From contig NBBA01000005.1 in the NCBI GenBank assembly GCA_002794785.1, positions 1,798,001 to 1,862,000 of the forward strand: a stretch of 64,000 nucleotides of DNA, read 5' to 3'. The notes beneath the pieces were generated by a model. That model saw only the letters and a program-made list of their open reading frames with translations, did not search any database and was not told where the DNA came from. Position numbers and translations under genes: made by a program. This DNA is from Coniferiporia sulphurascens. Taxonomy: Eukaryota > Basidiomycota > Agaricomycetes > Hymenochaetales > Hymenochaetaceae. Shown here piece by piece: positions 11,386 to 21,526 of this stretch (the stretch's first letter is position 1; every line of letters begins with the position of its first letter).

Positions 11386-11669
11386 AAAGGGGGCTATAGA
11401 CGGGTATCTTGGATAGAATACAATGTAAGACTACGGACCTGCAAAAATTCGAGCTTGCGGATTTTGTGAAACGGGTGCGGAGTGTCTCGCTTGCAGAGAG
11501 TCAGGAACAAGCTCATCGGCTGGCAACACAACGCCACCACACTGACGTCCAGGGGCCAGCATTCACAACGGAATGCATGCGCACCAGGTAGCAGCCAGCG
11601 GCATCAACAGAGCTTATTTTCCACATACATCCTGTACCTTCCTTCCCTACTAGCCACCACCTGCTGTTG

Positions 11670-14600
11670 ATGTCCATGAGCATCGTCGGTGTCGAGCTGC
11701 CCGTGCCCGCCGACGCCGATGCCGACGCCGCGGGCGTGACCGTGCACGGTGAGCAGCTGTAGTTCAACGCAGTCCGCGCCTCGGGTCCATTAATAATCCA
11801 TATGCAGCGCGCCCGAAGCTCATCCGTCGAGCGACGAGCCAGATCCTTTCCTACTATCAGTCTGAGGACGCGGGACGCGCATATACCGCGCCCTACATCG
11901 CCACAGGCGCCGACGTCTGCAACGAGGGCCCGTCGCCGCTTGCTTGTCTCGACAACACGTCCCCAGATGCATATAGTAATAACGGTAATGGAACGCAGTT
12001 GGCTGAACACTCTAACGCATCAGCCTACACGGCTCCCGCGGCAGAGGCCATCAGTGGTCTCGCGCAAAGTGACCATACTAACTCGGTCGGCCCCGGGTTA
12101 ACCCCTGCGGCCCCCCAGCGCAGGGTAAACTCACGCTCGACGGGAGGCTCTGACAAGCGCCGTGTAGCCATCGTTCAGCTCGAGATGGATCCTGCCGTGC
12201 TCAGCCTAAGCGACGGCGACGACCGAGAACCGCGCGATGCCGCGCCGAAGCCGTCTCGCTCCAGTTCATCATCCTCGTACTCTCCGTTCAGCTCTGACAC
12301 GAGCCACGTACACGTACATACGTCGCCAGCCCATTTCGCCCCCAAAAACGCCCCGTCCGCATTTTCGGCGAACACACTCCTCTCTCGGCGTGGCATCCTC
12401 GGCACTTTCGCGCTTGTTGCGCCCCCGGACGCGTCTCCAAGCGCGTACACAAACTTGACGCCGCCGCTCTCCGCACCGGCCATCGACAGCCGCTCTGCGC
12501 AGCAGCAGCTCGTAAGGAATGAGAGCGCCGGATCGTCGACTTCCTCCTCGTCGGGTAGGCATCAGCGATCGCAATCAGACGCCGTTGCCGGCAGCTTTGT
12601 CGACAACCCCAGAGCAGGTCACCGTTTAAGAAAGAGTTCGCGGGATATTGGGATCGTGGGTATGAGTTCCGCGACTTCGCCTACCACAGGACAGACGAAG
12701 ATGGACGTAAGGGTTGACGAGACGAAGTCACGCTTCGACGTTGCTCAGGCACAGGCGTCGCCGATTTTTCAGACACCATCGCCTTCCAAGACGTCTCTGC
12801 TGTCCTCCGGCTGTGGTCCTTCGACGGAACCTAACTCAATGTCGACGGCCTCAAAAGATACAAAGCCGACCTCACAGAATCCTCTTAACGATCGCTCAGC
12901 TCTCAATACTCGCGACGAAAGTATTAGTCCTATTATCATCGGAGTCAACTCAGCTCAGAAGTGGCAAGCGCCTTCGATGGCGAGCACTACGTATTCAGGA
13001 TATTCTGCTTCCAGTTCCACCCCGCCTTCCCCCTCTCATTCTGCAACATCCTCACAAGCTGTTCCGAATGCTTACTTGTATTACCAACCCGGAATCCATG
13101 CCACGGCCGGACCATTGCCTCCTCCACCTCGACAAATCTTCCCCTCATCGAGGGGTGATCAGCCGCCGCCTCGGCCTCCGCGGTTGCACGCTCCCGCTTC
13201 CACCAGTCCCTCACTCGTTAAAAAGTTCTCTGGTGTTTCAATCACGCAGACCATGGGGCAACCATCACCCACAATCACACCATCGACGTAGGCGGATCAT
13301 TGTTATATTTTTAACGACTATTCTTAACTAACTGTGCCCCTGTGTAGTACGTCGTCCACGCTTGTCAGCTCGCAGTCTGAAGACTCCATGAAAGGTGGTC
13401 ACACGCGCGAGGGTGCGTTCCAAACCAGCCCGGTCATTATCGCAGAAGCCACGCCTCCGCGGCAGCCTACTCCGAAGGAACAAACACAAACATTGAATCG
13501 TAGGAACACTCTGGATAACCTTGTAGATGATTTAAATAACGCCATAGACGAAGCAGTAGCGAAAGTTCAAACGCACAAAGAGAGTGCATCTCCGAATGAG
13601 CCCAAACTTTTGCGGGAAGAGGCGAACTGCACACGAGCCCCTGAAGAGAGACGACCTGGTCTGGAGCTGAAGCGTGAAGGGAGTCGAGTGGATCTTGAGT
13701 TGAAACACGAGGAGAGCCAATCAACGTTCAAGGGCGAGCCACTATCCCGCACCTCGAGCTCTGATTTTACGGACAATAGTAGTGACAGGTCAAAGCCCTT
13801 ACCGGACCCCCTTCTGCATGTTCATCTTCAACCACCGTCGGAACGGTACGACGCGGGCAGCAAGCAGAATTCTCACGCATCCCATAAAATGTTCGACTTC
13901 GCCATCAAGCGCTTTTCTGCACTTCCACGAACGCCGTCCAGGTTATCCGTATCGAAGACGTCGCAACGCAGCAGTCTTTCTCAGGAACGCATTTCACATG
14001 AACGATTACCCCATCGATCAAGGGCTGCGTCCGCTGCGAAGATCAGGTCGCCTTGGCCCATCGCCATGAATTTCGGCGACGTAATGGCAAAGAAGGGTTC
14101 CCTTGAGCGAAGCCTGGGTTACGCGAGGAAAATCAACGAGCTAGCAAACTACGACCCGGGACTTGGAGACTGGGTGTTGGCTACGAAACACAACCGTGAG
14201 TTTGTTGCTTCATAAAGAAGGTGTAGACAATATTCAGGAATATTTGACAGTCACGAAATCTCGGAACTCGACAAGCCAGAAACCACCATCTCCTGTTGAA
14301 GCGAAGAGTCCCTCTGAATTGGGCCTTTCCTTCCAGCCACGACACACTTCGCGGGCATCTATAGGATCTGAGATGACGTTTCCAAAGCGTGTGGATGCCT
14401 ACGTTGCTACTGATCTCTCATACAAGCCGTCCGAAGATCAAACTCTGCCGAAGGGGCCGCCAGCCTTGCCATACCCTACTCTAGCTCAAGGTACACATGT
14501 CTTACCCTCGCGTTCGCTTGGGGGAAGTTCAACATCGTCTATGCGCAGTGTCCCATCGACACTGAGTAGTAGCAAATCCGGGAACGGTGGTTTCTTCGCA

Positions 14601-15068
14601 TCAATCGGGCGCAAGACAAGCACGAAGAAGGAGCGCATGTCTATGGCTAACGCACCGAACAAGTTATTGAGCAAGCGCCAGCAAGCTGCCGTGCCACGTG
14701 CGGTCCAGATTAGTGCAACACCTTCGCTGCCTGGTGGACCGCGCGCACCACCTGGGCGTATCCAACGTGCGCAGAGCGTTATTACTCCCAAGGCGCCCTC
14801 TTCGCCAAGTCTCGGCCATGCGCATGTTGGGAGTGAAAGCGAGATGATACGACGTACATCTATGAAGCGCAGCCCGTCAATAGCTCGCAGCGCTACTTTG
14901 CCTGCTAGCCAAGACTTCGATGGACAAGTTTCGAAGCTCGCAGATCTGTTGCCACACGCTGACAGGAGTATACTATCTGGCTATCTGCATAGGGCAGGAG
15001 GCCAGGACATTTTGGCTATCGGCCGATATTTGGATGACGAAAAAAATAACTCCTTGCGCCGCGATTGA
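11670..15068 (+). CDS. Large disordered protein with CUE-like C-terminal helix bundle (1,074 aa)
   Basis: Four exons: 11670-11748, 11808-13287, 13348-14195 and 14251-15068. Near the N-terminus RPKLIRRATSQILSYYQ could be a short helix. Most of residues 60-1000 is Ser/Pro/Thr-rich and low in hydrophobics, with one ordered patch, SLGYARKINELANYDPGLGDW, around residue 790. The last 60 residues, containing VSKLADLLPHADRSILSGY and then AIGRYL, fold like a CUE or UBA three-helix module, which binds ubiquitin. I recognise this architecture as a conserved but unnamed basidiomycete protein; the molecular role is unknown. For the third intron, donor GTGAGT at 14196 paired with the acceptor ending at 14250 gives 55 nt in frame; nearer acceptors give introns too short or stops. 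Confidence 0.8.
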
Positions 15069-15327
15069 GGGCCTCTTGTCTATTTCCATTGCTAATCCTT
15101 TTCTCATATTCTCATCTGACTTTTTCGGTCCACCTATCCCATGCCTTTCATAACGACACCGTCAATATATTATATCTTAGTATACAACATGCTGATTATG
15201 GAATTGTACTATTATAGAGGCAGCACACTGACATATGACAATTAATCGTATTTTTGAAGAGAACTGCAATGTGCATCGCGAAAAAAAAAGCCTAAATTCT
15301 CATTCAGGGAACCTGCCCGGAGTAATT

Positions 15328-17074
15328 TCAGCGCACAACCGCTGGTTTGAACCCTCTTGTCCGCCGAGCGGACTGTATGGTGGGTCCTGTGATGTTTCGT
15401 TTAAACGGTTTTGTCGGTTTTGCAGTGAAAAATATAGCCTACCTGCGGACTGGTCCATCGTCAATCTTCCTGTATATTGTGTGACGTTATTTGCGGGACG
15501 CATATACTGTCGATTCGTTTGACGAGAGGGTCCAAGAATATTTTCGACTTCATCAGCACTGGCGGACCTTTCGGAGGGATTGTTTGCAAGGAAAGAATTG
15601 AAGCCGATGGGTACATCTTGACGAGACATAGGCTGCCAGTCCGGGACGAGATGCCCATTCATTCCCCCTCCACGTATTGGTGTCCGTTGGATCTGTTCAG
15701 TGATTACTTGTCATTAGCGTTGTGCAACCGCCTGGGGTGACTACGAACTCCATTGGCTTCCATCCCGCCCACAACAGCGCCGATGTTGACAGAGCCGGCA
15801 TTTGTAAACGCATTTCCCCTCCTTCCATGCGCATTTTTGTCAACTATCATTTGATTTTCGTTTTGTACAGCCATAGGTATAGCAAATCCGTCGTTTGCCA
15901 GAGTATTGGGTACCAGGAGAGCTTTTCTCTTTATTTTGTCGAAGTGATTCTGCCATGATATTGATAATCATGCACGGTGATCAATGGTATTGACGGGGCG
16001 CGTACTTTCAACTTTTGATATTCCTTGTCTCTTTCCCTAGCGGCATCCTGCATTTCACGAAGTTTTCTTCTTTCTAGTTCCAATTCCTTCTCTAGGCCTT
16101 GGGTTTAGGAAGATATCGGTCATACACTGGCGGTACAAGTAGTGCAGTATGTTTACCAACGACCTTGTTATGCATGAGGCTTAATTCTCCGTTTGCTGAA
16201 AATGAAATGTAAAGCCTGGAGGAAAGGCGAGCATATATGCAGGGCCCAGACCTTCTCGAATCACATTGTCGAGTTGCTTCTGCAGTTGAGCATTGCGTTC
16301 ATTAAGGTTTTTGAGAACGGCTTGCTGAAATGAACTAGGATCAAGTCATTGAGTATCTTCGAATGGCGAGGTTATCAAAGTTGCTTCAAGTTAGTGTACT
16401 TCTCTTGGTGTGTCTGATATTGCCAAAATGACATCGCTCTGCCGCAAATTTCAAGAATAAGGGAGGGACTCAGGCCAGACAAAACAGACTGGACAAGAAG
16501 GTGAGGTATGTGTATGTTGGACTCAGAGGAAACTCGCCGTTTTGTAGTCGTTCGAAGGATGTAAGGAGGAAACCTGAGGGTGTGTCCAGACTCCATAATT
16601 ATATACCTCGGGAGCATGAAAAGATACATACGACGACATCATCCCTGTTTTCAGAAACTATATTCGGAGTGCAATGATGATCAAAATACAGAGAAATTTA
16701 CGGTTCAGAGAGGTGGGTTTCGCATGCTATGAAGGGACATGTCAGTCTTCTGACCACCACTAGAAGAAAGACGCGCCGAACCTGGACACAGCTGGGCAGC
16801 TGTAAATAGTTCGTTTGCACACTCGACTATAGAGAGTCAGAAGGCCAAAGTGGTTTAATCTGGCCTCATGTATCGTACCACAGAATATGTGGGAACCTGT
16901 AGTTGATGTCGTCAGCGGCAAATATTCGGGTTAAGAAACTTCATCTGCTAACAGGTTGTCTGTAGAAACAAATATCAGGAGAGTCCGCATAGCTGTGATG
17001 TAACCCACAACAACGGCCTTGTCTATCAACCCTTTCCTACACGCGAGACTATTGCATCTCAAGTCCGCATCCAT
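15328..17074 (-). CDS. HEI10: HEI10/CCNB1IP1-like RING E3 ligase (340 aa, 14 exons)
   Basis: Exons in transcript order: 17009-17074, 16953-16959 (7 nt), 16879-16896, 16782-16826, 16702-16726, 16632-16644 (13 nt), 16538-16573, 16400-16488, 16252-16334, 16157-16195, 16006-16097, 15749-15949, 15443-15692 and 15328-15386. The RING (residues 7-45) reads LRCNSLACRKG, TTCSHIFCVECANEL and CPAC. HPSNDYKTSVLSGLSPS, RAMSFWQYQTHQE and a long coiled coil with QLQKQLDNVIRE and KEYQKLK follow, as in HEI10. The tail is disordered. HEI10 marks meiotic crossover sites as a SUMO/ubiquitin ligase of the ZMM group. Intron 7 is GC-AG. The 3' end is less certain: without the last intron the frame stops at 15300. 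A MITE sits just upstream. Confidence 0.9.
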
Positions 17075-17140
17075 GGCGCCGTGCAGTGGTGAAAGACAAC
17101 ACCAACTCAGGAAGGCGAGGGCGGCAGACGCGTGGGAATA

Positions 17141-17552
17141 GGGGCTATCAAACCTCAGTTTAAGGCCTTGTTTAAGGCCTTGTTTGAGTGCTTGGTTTAA
17201 GCCGCAGTTTGAGCTCGAAAACAGCAAAACAAGCAAAACAGCGAAACGAGAAAAGTTCTCGTTTTGCTGTTTAAGCCCTTGTTTGAGCCTAACTCAAACA
17301 AGGTTTCGCGTACTAAACTGGGCATGTTTTTAAGTCCGACCCCATTTTAGAGGTTTCTGATGTTATGTAATATTATACATTCAGCTCTGCCGACATGCCG
17401 AGGAACTACCCAAGGGCTCAAAACAAAGCCCTAAACAACGAGTCAAACCGGGGGTATCAAAGTTAAACCTTGTTCTAGGCTCTGTTTTGTCCACTTAAAC
17501 AAGACCTAAAACACGCCTTAAACAAGGCCTTAAACTGAGGTTTGATAGCCCC
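17141..17552. mobile_element. MITE-like element with 38-bp perfect terminal inverted repeats
   Basis: The element begins GGGGCTATCAAACC and ends with its exact reverse complement; the repeats match over 38 bp before they diverge. It is flanked by TA on both sides (17139-17140 and 17553-17554), a likely target duplication of the Tc1/mariner-type class. It is 412 bp long with no coding frame, so it depends on a transposase elsewhere. Inside are two further palindromes: 17236-17252 with 17256-17272 (16 of 17 matching) and 17277-17287 with 17293-17303 (perfect 11-bp arms). The sequence is rich in TTTAAGGCC/CTTGTTT motifs, repeated in tandem near the left end. Confidence 0.85.
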
Positions 17553-18607
17553 TAATACTAAAAGCCAACTCGGGCTCACGGTCCTATGAAGAAATGTGAT
17601 TGCAAGGGCGCATCTAGCTACTAACTAAACGGAGCCTCGCAGATGCACATGCATAACTACTTACCTACTAAACAGACGGGACGGGTTGAAAGACATACCC
17701 CAGGGAAGCAGAACAGAGGCAGGGGTGTAAAGGGCTGTGAAGGAGATATGGCCGGGGCCAAATGACCAGATGTAAGGGATATCAAGCTTGGGAGCTAATC
17801 GCGGGAAATAAATGCGACAAAGAGACGTGATGGAAGGAGGGGATGCGGCAGAGAGGGGGAGGGGGGGAAAGAGCCCAAAAAGAACGAGGCAACTTTTAAA
17901 AAAAGGAAACACCCACAAGTGAATTCATCTTTTTATGTTTTTTAAATTCTTTAGCGAATGGAAGAAGGGAAGGAGGAGGGAGGTAGACCAGAAATTGTCA
18001 TAATACTGAAGTCGGAGAGCAGTGAAAAGATTAGCGTACTGTGGGCATGGGGTAGGGGAATGAGAAGTCTTCCAAAATACACGTAACCACAGAGCGGAGA
18101 TGCGGGTGTAGAGCAAACGCAGCTGGACATCCCTCAGTCCGCTGTCCGCAAAGCACAGCTCTGCATTTAGTTGCGGGCGCGAGCTGATTGGAAAAGAATC
18201 GAAAAAGTATGAATGATGCCGGCTGCAGTGACCATCGAGCAAAAAGAATTGAAACAAGGGACAAAGCACGAGATTGCAATGATGTGATGACAACCCAACG
18301 CCCCCGACACGATTAAATATGCGCAAAACAATGCAAGCAACTGCAAGAAGAAATCTTCCGACGGATAGCGAAGCGAAATGAGGGCGCGTCCGGGGAACCA
18401 AAAAAGGAAGAGGCAAGTTGGTCCGTCAAAGTCCGAATGCGTAGATGAAGAGAGAACCGGCATGAACAATGCCGCAGAAAAAAATTGGAAGGTGATCAAT
18501 GAACCCAGGCGAGCGCAATATACATGCGGAGGACAGAACATTAATTCAGACATCCTAGAGTATAGACCAAAGCTCCAGTAAGAGGGGATAGGGCCGCAGG
18601 TATTCGG
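17553..18607. other. Intergenic between cyclin-box gene 3' end and the MITE
   Basis: Purine-rich on the + strand (AAGGAAG-type runs at 17820-18000). A 163-codon minus-strand frame at 17925-18416 lacks an ATG start and has a pyrimidine-driven Leu/Phe/Ser composition, so I do not call it. The region probably holds the 3' UTR of the cyclin gene and HEI10 promoter sequence displaced by the MITE. Confidence 0.45.
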
Positions 18608-20924
18608 TCAAGCACGAAGCCACTGTGGTTGAAAGTGTGTAGAATTTCCTTGGACGTGAGGAAAAGCAGAGGGATAGCCGACATAATGGGCACAGGAAAC
18701 TGACGGGAAACAATAACCATCACTACAGGATGACTGGCAGCAGCGAACATTTGTAGCAAATTGAGCAGGGGCAGCGGTCAGTGTCGACCTCGCATGACTG
18801 ATAGGCGGACATATAGCGGAAAGCGGGAAGCCAAGCGCCAATGATTGGAAGACAGAATTGGGTCGGGCGAGGTCCACCCTGTGCGTCTGGAAAGACATGC
18901 TACTCAAGCCTGATATAGCCTGCGAGCCCCACGTTGTGTGCTGTGTATGCTCAGTGGTTATACTGTGACCGTGTGATACAAGCCCTGGACCAGGTGGGGC
19001 TGCAAAATAGCCATCGTGATATCTATGCCCTGGATCGAGAGGCGGATCAGCTTGAGGACTCCACTCAGATGGTGGAGGTAGTGGGGACGTCTGCATCTGT
19101 AGTACGTCCTGAGTATCAGGGACACCTCGAGCATGCACGGTGCTCTGTGACCTGCTGTGCGACGTCCGGCGCTTAGGAATATATTCCTCCCTCAGCGGTC
19201 CGTCCTCGTCAAGGTCAATTTCATAAGGATCGAACATATCAGCCCGGTCCGTTACAGGACTCCGTTCATTATCCCCATCAAATAGAGGACAGAAAACGGG
19301 TAGCGGTACCCGAAAGTCGACTTCTGTCTTCGGCACAGCATGGACATGTAGATAAGCGAGGTCCTCAATCATCTTGCGAATAAAAACGTTAGAATCCGTC
19401 GTTGAGGGCCGCCTGATTGGAGCGGGATAAGGACACAGGGAAGACTGGTAACGGTAGAGGTGGGAGAGCCACTGCTCCCAGGCCTTTGGTGTGACCGAGA
19501 GATCGTGACTAAGGACAGCGAGCGCAGAAAGCTCGAGACAATTGATGCTGTGAATTGGAATCTCCGAGATACTTTGCCTAAATAAATATTTAAAAAATAA
19601 GAAAAGAGCACCACATCAACAGGAGGGCCGCACAATACGTACCATGTTTTGTTGGAGAAAGTGTGATCATCCAACCACTTATTGGCCAGCATGCAACCAA
19701 GCAAAATCACTCTAAAGGGAGCGCGCGCTTCCAAAGGACCCCGTTCGCCGGACGAGGAAAAACATCCTTCCCCAAAGAGTTCCATTCTAAAGTTGCGCTC
19801 AGACGAAGACATATCAACGCTTGATACCTCCCCGCCGAAAAAGACAGGAAGTCGTGTTATGTACCAGAGAGACAGAACAACTGCCGATGGTTGAAGGAGA
19901 GTAGAGCACAACAAAGAATGGGTTGATCTTGCAAGGCCAGACGGGGGCTTTTCGGAGTAGTACCTCCGAGCACTGGTCAACAATACGAGTCAGTATAGAA
20001 AAAGAAGGAAAAAAGGCCAAGAACAGCATACCCTACTCCAACAAAGCGCTGTGGAAGATCCTGACCCGTCGTACAAGCTTTCCAAACATAATCCGCAATC
20101 CAAACTGAAAGCGATTCAGCCATATTTCGGTACGCTTTGATATAAGCAGGATCGGTAAGGGGTTCGGCAGTAGCTGTTTGTTGTTGATGGCGGGGCGTAT
20201 CGATTAGAGGGGCGGCGACTTGAGCATCTGCAATAAAATGGTCGCTCGCGTGTTGGCCGACATAGTCCGCAAAAGGAGTGGTGACATCCTGCCCCACGGC
20301 GTCATCGGCAAGCTGCTCCGGAAATACAAACGCATTACACTTGTCTTCGCGGATAATACACTCTGTACTCGCTCCACGGGACATGCGGTAAGCGTCAAGC
20401 TCACCGAATTCCCTCACTTCAGCCACTGGCGCAGAAATGACGAAGACATCGTCGTTCACCCCATAACCGGACCACACGAGCTCTGACGAGTTTTGGCGAT
20501 CACCATAATGCTGCAGGCCCATCTTTGAAGACAAAGGCTCAGACTTGAGTGCAGGCGAGTGGCGCGCTTCCGCGCGTCTCCGCTTATTGATCACTGCGTT
20601 GTCCGCAGTAATCAACCCGCCCTGTAAGCCCGAGCTTTCGCAGACCACACGAGGACCTGGAAAGGAAAGTGCAAGCAGACTATCTCGCCCAGGATTGTGA
20701 GGAGGTTTGCCACCCGTCCAGTTTGACCGTGCCTCCTGCGAATTCCTAAGTGGAGCGAGCCCGGACAAAGAAACCGGGGGCTGACAAGGAGGATAGTTTA
20801 CGTATTTGCCGTTGCTAGCAGAGTTGACGGCTGGGTCTGGCCTGAGTATGGCTTGAGAGCTATTAGTTGGTTTGATAACTGAATGTGCTGAAAGCCTGGG
20901 GTGGATAGGAACAGGTACTGGCAT
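18608..20924 (-). CDS. Cyclin-box domain protein (730 aa)
   Basis: Three exons: 20032-20924, 19643-19972 and 18608-19577, with introns of 59 and 65 nt. The N-terminal 260 residues are disordered. The middle carries a fungal cyclin-type fold: ESLSVWIADYVWKACT, LLCSTLLQPSAVVLSLWY, VILLGCMLANKWLDDHTFSN and then PIHSINCLELSALAVLSHDL. LGCxxLAxKxLDD is the cyclin-box helix 3 signature that contacts a CDK. The C-terminal region is Pro/Ser-rich and hydrophilic. This resembles the Pho80/Pcl-like or CNPPD1-like cyclin group that occurs across Agaricomycetes, so a partner such as Pho85-type CDK is plausible but not shown. The C-terminal end could hide one more intron, so the last 60 residues are less certain. 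Confidence 0.8.
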
Positions 20925-21526
20925 CGGCTTGATAAAGAGAGGGGAAAAGCGACCAGACGTCGAACAAGTCGATGACAGTCAAACCGCGACCTTATAGAGA
21001 CGATACGACCCTGGTATCTAGGCCCCGAAGTAGCCGCAAAGACGTGCAGAGACGATAAAAAAAGAAAGAAAAGGGAAATGTCGTGAAAATGGTCGTGAAA
21101 CGGTGAGATCGATGGCAAAAATAAATGGCAAACGCGCAGCGAAGGCGTGCCTTTTTGAGATGACCTTAGAGCAGAGAAACGACTCCAGGGGTGTCTAGGG
21201 GTGGAAGGTAGGAGTAACAGAACGCTTCAGTCGCCGTCGACGCCGTACACGGAAAGTGGGCGACTAACGACGAAGACCACTGCGGTGGGAGTGGGAGGAG
21301 AGGGTGACCGGCGTAGAAAACCGAAGAAAATGATCAATTTACGCGGGAGTCACAGTCACACACGTGTCAGTCGGATCCAATGCGGCCGTCTCTGGCCGTT
21401 CCTGTTAAGCCGGACCGCATCCCTGACTCACAACCACCACTGCTTCTCGCAATTGAGTCGTCGTCGTCTACATTATTATATGTATACTTTGTGATCTACA
21501 TGTGTAATTCTCGTAACATCAATACA
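20925..21526. other. Intergenic, cyclin promoter and UBA1 3' flank
   Basis: About 600 bp with no coding signal. It should contain the 5' region of the cyclin-box gene (right to left) and the 3' UTR of UBA1. Adenine-rich runs occur at 21055-21080. Confidence 0.4.

Noticed and set aside
14196..14226. Possible 31-nt intron in the CUE-like gene
   Set aside because: Too short for this genome; the same donor with the acceptor at 14250 gives a 55-nt intron in frame.
15340..15352. tRNA B-box-like GGTTTGAACCC
   Set aside because: It lies inside the HEI10 coding exon with no matching A box or cloverleaf.
15300..15442. Unspliced HEI10 C-terminus ending at 15300
   Set aside because: A 56-nt GT-AG intron at 15387-15442 gives a short basic end (GFKPAVVR) that suits the family better; RNA is needed to be sure.
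17925..18416. 163-codon minus-strand open frame
   Set aside because: It begins with a non-ATG codon, lies in a pyrimidine-skewed tract, and its Leu/Phe/Ser composition follows the base skew. No motif is present.
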